In this document: in pieces, positions 34,853 through 42,199 of the stretch | Numbering within the stretch: position 1 is the first letter of the stretch | How the letters are laid out: the number at the start of each line of letters is the position of its first letter | From: Bryobacterales bacterium | GTDB taxonomy: Bacteria; Acidobacteriota; Terriglobia; Bryobacterales; Bryobacteraceae | Length of the DNA stretch: 50,047 bases | Direction of reading: 5' to 3' | NCBI GenBank assembly: GCA_016789785.1 | Contig: JAEUQE010000035.1 | Location: 1 to 50,047, forward strand | The notes under the pieces: model-generated | Database searches by the model: none | Told to the model about the DNA's origin: nothing | The model's input: the letters and a program-made list of their open reading frames with translations, nothing else | Translations under genes and position numbers: made by a program

Positions 34853-36544
34853 TCAATCGGCGCCGGCGGATTGTCCAAGCTGCGCCCGGCGAATGGTCTG
34901 AACCTTGAAGGCCGGCGCCTCGTAATCCGCTGGCAGGTGCGGCTTTGGAATCGTGTTGTGATTGCCGTCCCGGACCGCATGGTAAGCCGGCGAAAGGATC
35001 TCGACTCCTCCCTCGTTGAATGAGTCCTGGATGTTGGCGCGGAGCTGGGAGTAGATCGACGTCATCTTCCTGGGGAACTTGGTGTAGACGTTGATCTGGT
35101 ATTCCACGTAGGAATCGTGGAGGTTGGTCTGCAGCACGAATGGCTCGGGCGCCGTGGAGACATATTCAGTGCGCACCGCGGCCCCGAGCAAAAGTTCGTG
35201 AACGATTCGCCAGGGCGCGTCATAGCCAATTGTGACGCTGGTGTAGAGGATGAGACCGTCCTCCTGCGCCGCCTTGGAAAAATTGATTACGTGGTTGCCG
35301 AGGATCATCGAGTTCGCGATGGTGATGTGCTCATTCTTCACCGTGCGGATGCGCGTCACCAGCAGGGTCTTCTCTTCGACGTCACCCATGGTGTCCGCGA
35401 TCTTCACGCGATCTCCGGTCCGGAACGATCGCATGTAGATCAGCACCACGCCCGCGAACGCATTGGCAACCAGCGACGACGAGCCGATCGAGAACAGCAC
35501 GCCTGCCAGTAGCGAAACCCCCTGAAACGCCGGTGAACTCGATCCAGGAATGTAGGGGAAGGCAATGATCGCCGCGGCGATGACCACCAGCAGGGCTGTG
35601 AGCTTGTATGTCGGTTCCGCCCAGTCCGGATAAAAGCCGGAGATATGGATTTCCTCCTTCTCGATACTCTGAAAGAACAAGTGGAGGGCTTTGTTGGCGC
35701 CGATCGCCAGAATTGCGATCACGGCCACGTACGCAAGGTTCGGCAACTGGGCGATCAACTGAGAGAGTAGCGCGAGAACCGGACGCGAGCCGTAGTCGAG
35801 CAGCACCGCTTCCAGGCGGCGAGTGCCTGGGAACTGGGCAGCCACCGCCAGCAGATAGAGGTGGAGCAGTCCGCCAAACGCAACCAGCATGGTCGCGCGA
35901 AAAGCCAGTCGCCGCACCCGCGACGCGCGCTCGGCGCCTAGCACTCGCAGCAGGAACACCGCAGCCCCGCTCGTCCCGAGCAGGGACCGCAGAGCCGAAG
36001 CAAGCCTGCGCAGGGCTTTGAACGCTATCCAGCAGCCAAGCAACAGGAGTAGGGTGGCTGCGGCGGCTATAGCGGCGCCGCGCGTCAGCTTTTCGCGGCT
36101 GTGCTCCCGCCGGTAGCGCTCGATCGAAGTACGAATAATCTCCGCGCGGAGGCGCGCCAGGTCCGGCCGGCTCTGCCCCGTCACCTGGGCGTCGCGGTCA
36201 GTCGCGCTCAACAAGATGCGCTCGCCGACGACGATGTCGCTCGATACCTCGTTGTCCGCAACGACGATCGCGTTCACGGGAATCGTGAAGTCCTGTGCCA
36301 CCGCTTCAATCCTCGAGGAGACCGCTTTGGCTCGTTCGTCCAAGCTGAACGAACCGATCCGTTCATACAGGCGGAACAACTCTGTGTCGCCGAGCAGTAC
36401 CGGGCTGCCTGCGGGAGCGTTCTGAGCCGAGGCAGGATAGACCACCAGAAACAGGCTGAGCGCCAACCGGCGCAGGTTTGACCTGAACCGGTACATATCG
36501 AAATGGGACATTTGTCCGGGGTGTCCTGTCCGGGAGCCGATCAT
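34853..36544 (-). CDS. MscS-family mechanosensitive channel with periplasmic N-terminal domain
   Basis: The start at ATG 36544 is set by AGGAG 7 nt upstream; an ATG two codons earlier is too close to that site. A long N-region leads to the signal peptide 'LRRLALSLFLVVYPASAQ', then about 130 soluble residues, a basic stretch and about six membrane helices. The MscS core is 'GVLFSIGSSSLVANAFAGVV' (pore helix), 'MRSFRTGDRVKIADTMGDVE', 'RTVKNEHITIANSMIL' and a C-terminal alpha/beta domain. Total 563 residues, intermediate between MscS and MscK. It is divergent from the Omp85 operon. It is one of three MscS-superfamily proteins here. Confidence 0.88.
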   Translation of the reverse strand: MIGSRTGHPGQMSHFDMYRFRSNLRRLALSLFLVVYPASAQNAPAGSPVLLGDTELFRLYERIGSFSLDERAKAVSSRIEAVAQDFTIPVNAIVVADNEVSSDIVVGERILLSATDRDAQVTGQSRPDLARLRAEIIRTSIERYRREHSREKLTRGAAIAAAATLLLLLGCWIAFKALRRLASALRSLLGTSGAAVFLLRVLGAERASRVRRLAFRATMLVAFGGLLHLYLLAVAAQFPGTRRLEAVLLDYGSRPVLALLSQLIAQLPNLAYVAVIAILAIGANKALHLFFQSIEKEEIHISGFYPDWAEPTYKLTALLVVIAAAIIAFPYIPGSSSPAFQGVSLLAGVLFSIGSSSLVANAFAGVVLIYMRSFRTGDRVKIADTMGDVEEKTLLVTRIRTVKNEHITIANSMILGNHVINFSKAAQEDGLILYTSVTIGYDAPWRIVHELLLGAAVRTEYVSTAPEPFVLQTNLHDSYVEYQINVYTKFPRKMTSIYSQLRANIQDSFNEGGVEILSPAYHAVRDGNHNTIPKPHLPADYEAPAFKVQTIRRAQLGQSAGAD

Positions 36545-36551
36545 GTGCATT

Positions 36552-36556
36552 CTCCT
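36552..36556 (-). promoter_or_regulatory. Shine-Dalgarno deciding the start of the MscS gene
   Basis: On the minus strand AGGAG is separated from ATG 36544 by 7 nt, whereas it is only 1 nt from the ATG at 36550. Confidence 0.6.
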
Positions 36557-36616
36557 TGCTATAGATCAAAGCCGAAGCGATGCAAACCTCCCGCCAAACG
36601 CCGGACACCGATCTTG

Positions 36617-36646
36617 GAATGCGCCGTGCACTGAAGCGGTGCATTC
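36617..36646 (+). promoter_or_regulatory. 10-bp hairpin directly before the Omp85 ribosome site
   Basis: GAATGCGCCG and CGGTGCATTC pair over 10 bp (one G-U) around a 10-nt loop. The right arm ends exactly where the AAGGA ribosome site (36647-36651) begins, 11 nt before the ATG at 36658. It may shape translation of the envelope operon, or as DNA be an operator in the divergent promoter region 36545-36657. Confidence 0.4.
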
Positions 36647-36657
36647 AAGGAATTGCA

Positions 36658-37905
36658 ATGAACCAGATGTCAAAGGCCGTGCTTTTTGGGCTGGCCGCTA
36701 CGGCGACGATCGCGGCGCAGTCTCCTGCAGTCCCGACGCGCGCCGAGCTTTACCGCGCAGAGTCGGCCGCCAAGGCCGCGAATCCGCCAGCAGCCACTCC
36801 GGACCGGTTGGAGATCGCGATCAAGCGCTTCAAGCAGAGCGGCCTCGTCCAACAGATCATTACGGGAACCTCCGGCTTCGGAGTCCGTTTCGGCGGGCTG
36901 CCCACCGGTGGCGGCTTCGCGTTAGGGCCTTCCTATTCTCTGCCCGCGCTGTGGAACGAGAATGCGGTATTCAAGGTCTCCGCCGCCGGGTCAATCGGCC
37001 GCTACTACGGCATCGATGCCAGCCTCTCTTTCCCCCGCCTGGCCAATCGCCGCATCCGAGCCGACTTCTTCGCGGCGCATAACGACTCGCCGAGCATCGG
37101 CTACTTCGGCCCGGGGCCGGACTCAAGCAAGAACGGGCGGACCAACTTCCGGCGCGAGGACACCGTGTTCTCTTCGCTGCTCGGGGTCAGGATCCACCCG
37201 CACCATTTCACCGTCGGTATGACCAGCGGCCTTCACCTGATCAACGTGGGCCCGGGCACGAGCCGGCTGAGTCCCTCGGCTGATCGGGTCTACACGCCGC
37301 GCCAGGCGCCCGGACTGCAGGAGCAGACGGACTTCTTTCACCTCGGGCCTTTTCTCCAGATTGACTACCGGGACCGAAGAGATGATCCGCACCGTGGTGC
37401 CCATTTCGTCACCCGGTATGTCTACATGAACGACCAGTTGGACCGCTACTCGTTCCGGCGCCTGGAGAGTGTGCTTGAAGGCTACATTCCCTTCCTGAAC
37501 GAGAAACGGGTGATTGCGCTGCGCGCCCGCACCGACTTGAGTTTCGTCGATTCCAAGAATCAGGTGCCGTTCTACATGCAACCGGTGCTCGGCGGCTCAG
37601 ACGACCTGCGAGGGTTCCGCCAGTTCCGGTTCTATGACAACAACGCACTGCTGCTGAACGCCGAATACCGATGGGAGGTCGCGCCGGCATTAGATATGGT
37701 GGCGTTCGCCGATGCCGGCCGCGTTTTTCACCGCCCCGGCGACATCGGCCTGTCGGGCCTTGAGGGCTCAGGTGGCCTCGGCATGCGATTCAAAAACCGC
37801 GATGCAGTCGTAATGCGTATCGACGCGGGTTTCAGCCGCGAAGGAGTTCGAGTATGGTTCAAGTTCGGGCCGACATTCACAGGCCTTTTCCACAACCTGT
37901 TTTAG
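36658..37905 (+). CDS. Omp85/BamA-superfamily outer-membrane barrel without POTRA array
   Basis: From ATG 36658 (AAGGA 6 nt upstream) the protein has 415 residues. Signal peptide MNQMSKAVLFGLAATATIAA and a ~60-residue linker with a basic helix precede a beta barrel of about 330 residues. The diagnostic Omp85 loop is 'GGSDDLRGFRQFRFYDNNAL', containing the RGF triplet that plugs the barrel. The chain ends 'GPTFTGLFHNLF' with the C-terminal Phe expected of BAM substrates. There is no room for POTRA domains, so this is a barrel-only relative (surface antigen D15 type), not BamA itself. The next gene starts 52 nt inside it, which argues for coupled translation with the kinase-like protein. Confidence 0.85.
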   Translation: MNQMSKAVLFGLAATATIAAQSPAVPTRAELYRAESAAKAANPPAATPDRLEIAIKRFKQSGLVQQIITGTSGFGVRFGGLPTGGGFALGPSYSLPALWNENAVFKVSAAGSIGRYYGIDASLSFPRLANRRIRADFFAAHNDSPSIGYFGPGPDSSKNGRTNFRREDTVFSSLLGVRIHPHHFTVGMTSGLHLINVGPGTSRLSPSADRVYTPRQAPGLQEQTDFFHLGPFLQIDYRDRRDDPHRGAHFVTRYVYMNDQLDRYSFRRLESVLEGYIPFLNEKRVIALRARTDLSFVDSKNQVPFYMQPVLGGSDDLRGFRQFRFYDNNALLLNAEYRWEVAPALDMVAFADAGRVFHRPGDIGLSGLEGSGGLGMRFKNRDAVVMRIDAGFSREGVRVWFKFGPTFTGLFHNLF

Positions 37906-39473
37906 CCGCTTGCGGGCTGATGCTGCTGGCGCAGTGCCTTGCGGCGCAGCAGCCTCGCTTCTACCCGGATGACCCGGTGCGTGTCATGCCACCTCCGTAT
38001 TCCGCGAAAGTGACGCCGCGCAATACGGATGCACTCTACGATTTCCTGAAGCAGTCCTTCCAGCCCGACACACGCCCGCCTGCGCCAGCACTGGGAGTAA
38101 ACACCCTGGGCGAAGTGCCGGACAGCGAGTGGTATACCAACCGGCACGGCGTTCGGCGCATGACGCCCGATGAACTGCGCCGTGGCCCCGGCGACGGCAA
38201 CCCGCCCCAGGCGCCGTTCCGCGTCGTCGGCGGCAAAGTGGACGGCATCACTCCTGGATTCCGGATGGTGGATGCGAAGAACACGCTTTACTTCGTCAAG
38301 CCCGACCCTCGCACCAATCCTGAGATGGCCACGGCTGCCGACGTGATTGGCTCTCGCTTCTTCTACGCCATCGGCTACAACACCCCGGAGAACTACATCC
38401 TGTACCTGAGGCCGGAGGATCTCGCCGTCGGCGAGGAAGCGCGGATCAAAGGCCTGAACGACAAAAGGCGGCCGATGAATCGCCGCGACCTCAATGACAT
38501 TTTGCGGAATGTGCCGCGGCGGACCGACGGCACCATCCGCGTGCTAGCCAGCGCCGCACTCAAAGGCGAGCCGCTAGGGCCGTTCCGCTATGAGAAGTTC
38601 CGCCGCGACGATCCGAACGACATTGTGCCGCACGACCGGCGCCGGGATCTGCGCGGCCTGCATGTGTTCTGCGCCTGGCTCAATCACACAGACGCCAAGT
38701 CGATCAACTCGCTCGATGTACTCGTCGAAGAGCAGGGCCGAACGTTTGTGCGCCACTACCTCATCGATTTCGGCGCCATCCTCGGCAGCGACAGCGACAT
38801 GCCAAAGAATGCGCGTTTCGGCAACGAGTACGTGCTGCCGAAACCCAAGCAGGCGCTCGGCCGGATGGTAGCATTTGGTTTCGACACCAAACCGTGGGAG
38901 ACCGCCGATTACGGCGATCTCAAGCCAGTCGGCCGTCTGGAATCCGCAGTCTTCGACCCGGAGAAGTGGAAGTCGAATTACCCCAATCCCGCATTTCTCT
39001 CGCGGCTGCCCGATGACGAGTTCTGGGCCGCGAAGACGGTGATGGCGTTTACCGAACCTGAGATTCGCGCGATCGTCGAAGCAGGGCAGTACTCGAACCC
39101 GCGGGCGGTCGATTACATCACCAAGACGCTGGCGGAGCGCCGCGACAAGATCGGCCGCACTTACTTCGCCAAGGTGCTCCCGTTGGACGGTTTTCGGGTT
39201 GAGGCTGGATCTCTGCGTTTTGAAGATCTGGCTGTGAAGTATAACTTCGAGCAGCCGCGAAAGCATGAGATTGCCTGGTCGGCCTTCGACAACAGCACGG
39301 GCAAGCAATCGCCCCTCGCCGGCGAGACGTCGGCGGGCGTGCCGCAAATCGCCCCTGGCGGCTACCTGGCCGCGACAATCACGCTGCCCGGCGACAATCG
39401 GCGCAAAGTTACCGCCTTTCTGCGCCACGCGTCCGGAGGCTACGAGGTGGTGGGGCTGGACAGAACATGGTGA
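37854..39473 (+). CDS. Secreted protein with kinase-like catalytic motifs
   Basis: I know no named family for this 539-residue protein. The N-terminus ('PVLAACGLMLLAQCLAAQ') is a probable signal peptide. Kinase-like motifs then appear in order and with plausible spacing: 'LYFVKPDP' with Lys149 (beta-3-like), a following helix 'PEMATAADVIGSRFFYAIG' with Glu157 (alpha-C-like), 'LNHTDAKSINSL' giving His278-x-Asp280-x-Lys282-x-x-Asn285 (compare HRDLKxxN), and 'YLIDFGAILGS' with Asp305-Phe-Gly307. A C-terminal ~110-residue beta-rich domain ends the chain. Export of a kinase fold would be unusual because the periplasm lacks ATP. It starts within the Omp85 gene and overlaps the PAP2 gene. Motifs are seen; activity is inference. 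Confidence 0.7.
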   Translation: MVQVRADIHRPFPQPVLAACGLMLLAQCLAAQQPRFYPDDPVRVMPPPYSAKVTPRNTDALYDFLKQSFQPDTRPPAPALGVNTLGEVPDSEWYTNRHGVRRMTPDELRRGPGDGNPPQAPFRVVGGKVDGITPGFRMVDAKNTLYFVKPDPRTNPEMATAADVIGSRFFYAIGYNTPENYILYLRPEDLAVGEEARIKGLNDKRRPMNRRDLNDILRNVPRRTDGTIRVLASAALKGEPLGPFRYEKFRRDDPNDIVPHDRRRDLRGLHVFCAWLNHTDAKSINSLDVLVEEQGRTFVRHYLIDFGAILGSDSDMPKNARFGNEYVLPKPKQALGRMVAFGFDTKPWETADYGDLKPVGRLESAVFDPEKWKSNYPNPAFLSRLPDDEFWAAKTVMAFTEPEIRAIVEAGQYSNPRAVDYITKTLAERRDKIGRTYFAKVLPLDGFRVEAGSLRFEDLAVKYNFEQPRKHEIAWSAFDNSTGKQSPLAGETSAGVPQIAPGGYLAATITLPGDNRRKVTAFLRHASGGYEVVGLDRTW

Positions 39474-40198
39474 TGCCCGCCCGCGCGGCCGCCGGCCTGT
39501 TCTTGTTGGCCGCACTTCTGCCGGCGGAGGATCCCCCCAAGGATCTCCCCAAGGATCCCCCCCGGAGCGGCGGCTTCCTCCGCAACTACGGAGCGATGCA
39601 GAAGCGCATCTGGCTGAGCCCCTTTCGCAGGGACAAGCGCGATCTTCTAACGCGCGCCGCGCCTCTCGCGGCGGGCACGGCGGCACTGCTGATTTTCGAT
39701 CGCCGCATCTCCCGTGGGTTGCCGAATACGCAGGACCAGGTGGACTGGAGTAACCGCGTGTCGCACGCGGGCGGCATCTACTCGCTGGCGGCCGTCTCCG
39801 CTCTCCCGCTGGTCGTCGGCAAGCTGGGTGGAAACCGCACCGCCTGGTCCGTCGGAAGCACCGCCGTGGAGGCGCTCGCGGCATCCGTTACGGTGAACTA
39901 CGCCCTGAAGTACTCCCTCGGCCGCGAACGTCCCGACCGCGGAGTGGGCAATGGCCCCTTCTTCCGCTGGGGCCGCGATTCGTTTCCGTCCGGCCACTCG
40001 ATGTCCACCTGGGCGGTCTGCACTGCCATCGCTCGTCACCGGCGCACGCCGAAGTGGGCGAAGGTAGCATCGTATGCCGTCGCAGCCTCAGTCAGCCTAA
40101 GCCGTGTGGGCGCCCGGCGCCATTTCGCTTCCGACGTGTTCGCCGGCGCGGTTCTCGGCGGCATGATCGGCAATCACGCGGCGACTCGTCCACGTTGA
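39467..40198 (+). CDS. PAP2-family phosphatase, exported
   Basis: All three acid-phosphatase signature motifs are intact: K-x6-RP in 'KYSLGRERP', 'PSGHS', and SR-x5-H-x3-D in 'SRVGARRHFASD'. Such enzymes dephosphorylate lipid phosphates (phosphatidic acid, undecaprenyl pyrophosphate) or small phosphoesters outside the cytosol. The 243-residue chain opens with a signal or anchor (AAGLFLLAALLPAE), a Pro/Lys/Asp repeat, and has a few hydrophobic helices around the catalytic site. The first ATG (39467) overlaps the previous stop by 7 nt; an in-frame ATG at 39473 forms TGATG with that stop and may be used instead. Coupling to a secreted kinase-like protein suggests opposed or sequential phosphate chemistry. 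Confidence 0.88.
   Translation: MVMPARAAAGLFLLAALLPAEDPPKDLPKDPPRSGGFLRNYGAMQKRIWLSPFRRDKRDLLTRAAPLAAGTAALLIFDRRISRGLPNTQDQVDWSNRVSHAGGIYSLAAVSALPLVVGKLGGNRTAWSVGSTAVEALAASVTVNYALKYSLGRERPDRGVGNGPFFRWGRDSFPSGHSMSTWAVCTAIARHRRTPKWAKVASYAVAASVSLSRVGARRHFASDVFAGAVLGGMIGNHAATRPR
39530..39563 (+). repeat. 12-bp tandem repeat in the PAP2 gene
   Basis: GATCCCCCCAAG, GATCTCCCCAAG and a partial third copy stand in tandem and encode a Lys-Asp-Pro-rich stretch just after the signal segment. Length variation here would keep the frame (4 codons per copy). Confidence 0.7.
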
Positions 40199-40210
40199 GG
40201 ATCAATCCGA

Positions 40211-40741
40211 ATGAAGACACTCACCCTATTCCTGATCGCCGCGGCGCTCACCACGTCATCCTGTACGACAACCTCTCCGCCTCGGAATCCAGTTGTTGAC
40301 CAACGCGCGGCGCTCGAATCAGCCATTCGGGAAGTGCGCGCTGCGAGTGCATCACGCGCCGCCGCGCTGGAGAAAGGCGACATCGAAGGCGCATTGGCAG
40401 CCTACTTGGAAGACGCCGTCTGGCTGCCCTCCCACAGCGAAGAATTCGTCGGCAAGGAACTGGCGCGCGCCAAGCTAAAGGTGTTTCTCGATGCCGCCGC
40501 CATCCGGGAAGAGTACCAGCCGGAAGAACACACACTGCTGGCGCCGGACGTCCTGCTCGAGCGAGGAAATTTCGCCGTCGAGATGACCCCGGTCAAAGGG
40601 GGCCAAACGGTGCAGGATTCGGGCACTTACCTGAACATCTGGCGTAAGGAGAGCAGTGAAAGCAATTGGAAGATTGCGTACCAGATGTGGACCAGCCATC
40701 GCTCGTTCGGCGATGCAGTGGAACAGGGGGCAGCGAAATGA
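40211..40741 (+). CDS. SnoaL-like (DUF4440-type) exported protein
   Basis: The 176-residue protein opens MKTLTLFLIAAALTTSSC, a signal peptide with a Cys that may be lipidated, although the residues before it (T-S-S) are a weak lipobox. The mature part follows the cystatin-like SnoaL/DUF4440 fold: an N-terminal helix 'AASASRAAALEKGDIEGALA' followed by 'YLEDAVWLPSHSEEFVGKE', then strands ending 'SGTYLNIWRKESSESNWKIA'. Proteins of this fold bind small ligands or act as isomerases; no active site can be named. It lies 12 nt after the PAP2 stop and its TGA overlaps the next ATG (ATGA), so it is part of the envelope operon. Confidence 0.78.
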   Translation: MKTLTLFLIAAALTTSSCTTTSPPRNPVVDQRAALESAIREVRAASASRAAALEKGDIEGALAAYLEDAVWLPSHSEEFVGKELARAKLKVFLDAAAIREEYQPEEHTLLAPDVLLERGNFAVEMTPVKGGQTVQDSGTYLNIWRKESSESNWKIAYQMWTSHRSFGDAVEQGAAK

Positions 40742-41382
40742 ACAGACGATCATGGATCATCGCCGGAGGCGCTCTTCTGCTGGAAAGGCTGTCCGCTCAG
40801 GCACCCGTGGCCGATCCAAGGTCCCGCGAAGCTCTCATCCGTGTAGCTGAGAAGATCCGCAAAAAGCTCGTGATGCTCAGCGCCTACAGCGTCTTTGATG
40901 CGATCAGCTTCAATATGGAACCTTCGCCTGGCGGCTACAAAGTAACACTGCTCGGTTTCGTCTCGAAGCCATCGCTGAAGGACTCCGCCAGCAGGGCACT
41001 CAAGGGTGTCGAAGAGATCGAGAACGTAGTCAACCAGATCGAAGTGCTACCGTTGTCCCGCCACGACGAGAACATACGAACCGCGGTGTACCTGAAGATC
41101 TACTATCATCCATCCCTTAGCCGCTACAATCCCAACCGCGGTGCACCAGTGTACGGCAGCCCGATGGGCTGGCGGCGCGCCCAAGCCATCGGCATCTCTA
41201 ACGACCCTCCGCCAGGCATCCATCCTGTCAGCATCATCGTAAGGAACGGCGAGGTCACCCTGATGGGTCAGGTTGACAACGACATGGACAAGCAACTCGC
41301 CGGCATGCTGGCCAACCAGGTGTCTGGCGTTTTCAAGGTGACCAACGGCCTTACGACCGTCCAGAAGCCCAAGGCGAAGTAG
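40738..41382 (+). CDS. Periplasmic BON-domain protein
   Basis: From the ATG that overlaps the previous stop, 214 residues. 'MNRRSWIIAGGALLLERLSAQ' is a twin-Arg-like or Sec signal. Two BON-type units are visible: residues about 30-105 ('RVAEKIRKKLVML...VTLLGFVSKPSLKDSA...VEEIENVVNQIEVLP') and a second ending 'VRNGEVTLMGQVDNDMDKQL...VFKVTNGLTTVQ'. BON domains bind phospholipid or other envelope ligands, as in OsmY and DolP, and help envelope integrity under osmotic stress. This fits the Omp85/PAP2 operon it closes and the MscS gene that converges on it. Stop codons of the two genes abut (TAGTTA). Confidence 0.85.
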   Translation: MNRRSWIIAGGALLLERLSAQAPVADPRSREALIRVAEKIRKKLVMLSAYSVFDAISFNMEPSPGGYKVTLLGFVSKPSLKDSASRALKGVEEIENVVNQIEVLPLSRHDENIRTAVYLKIYYHPSLSRYNPNRGAPVYGSPMGWRRAQAIGISNDPPPGIHPVSIIVRNGEVTLMGQVDNDMDKQLAGMLANQVSGVFKVTNGLTTVQKPKAK

Positions 41383-42195
41383 TTACTCCTCTGTTCGCGG
41401 GGAGAGAATCGCCGGGCGTAAGACTCCGAGCCGTAGAAACTCCGACTTTGCGCGCCGCACCAGGTCGGTCCTCATTTGAGGCTCGAAGCGGTGGTCGTAT
41501 ACATAGCCTTTCAACCGGAGCCTCAGGAACGGCTGATCCGCGAAGCCATCTTCCAAATGCACTCTGATTCCGCTGTGCACCGACAAGAAAGGGCTCGTCA
41601 AAAGGGTTTCCCGCCCCACCCGCAGGACGAGATCGGGATCGGAGTTGGCCGGGACGTAGAGTTCCGCGTCCACCAGGCACTCGGGAACACCAGCATTTGC
41701 ATTCTGCGCGGTTGCGCCGAGCACCACCGAGTTAGGGATCGTCACCAGCCGGTCGTCTGGAGTGACCAGTTTGGTGCTGCGAAGCCCGATATGCCGCACC
41801 TCGCCGTAAACCCCGCCCACGTCAACACGGTCACCCAACTGATATGGCCGGTCGGCGATGATCACAAAGCCGCCGATCAGGTTCTTGATGAGATCCTGCG
41901 CCCCTAGGCCGATCGCCAAAGCCGCGCTGCCGATCGCGGCGAGAAAGGCGTTCCAACTCGGCGCCAGCACCTCCAAGGCGAAGAGTCCTGCCGCGAACCA
42001 AAGCAGGATGCGCAGCACCGGCTCAATGGAGCGAGCCAGGAACCGCATGCGTGGCCGCGCGAGAGCGATTGCCTCAAACCCACGCCGCAAGTAGCGCAAC
42101 GAAATCCAGACCGCTCCAAACGCGGCCAGCACGATGGCGAGTTTGCCTGCGGTGATGCTGGCGAAAATGCTGTACGAGCTCAAGGTCTCCTTCAT
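41383..42195 (-). CDS. MscS-type small mechanosensitive channel
   Basis: This 270-residue protein is near E. coli MscS in size (286). Membrane helices are at about 12-34, 58-80 and the pore helix 'AFLAAIGSAALAIGLGAQDL', followed by 'GGFVIIADRPYQLGDRVDVG', 'VTPDDRLVTIPNSVVL' of the beta domain and an alpha/beta vestibule. It should release solutes on hypo-osmotic shock. It starts 4 nt after the stop of the large ATPase gene, whose end supplies its ribosome site (GGAA), so the two are probably coupled. That link suggests gating or control by a nucleotide-dependent partner rather than a stand-alone valve. Confidence 0.92.
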   Translation of the reverse strand: MKETLSSYSIFASITAGKLAIVLAAFGAVWISLRYLRRGFEAIALARPRMRFLARSIEPVLRILLWFAAGLFALEVLAPSWNAFLAAIGSAALAIGLGAQDLIKNLIGGFVIIADRPYQLGDRVDVGGVYGEVRHIGLRSTKLVTPDDRLVTIPNSVVLGATAQNANAGVPECLVDAELYVPANSDPDLVLRVGRETLLTSPFLSVHSGIRVHLEDGFADQPFLRLRLKGYVYDHRFEPQMRTDLVRRAKSEFLRLGVLRPAILSPRTEE

Positions 42196-42199
42196 TTCC

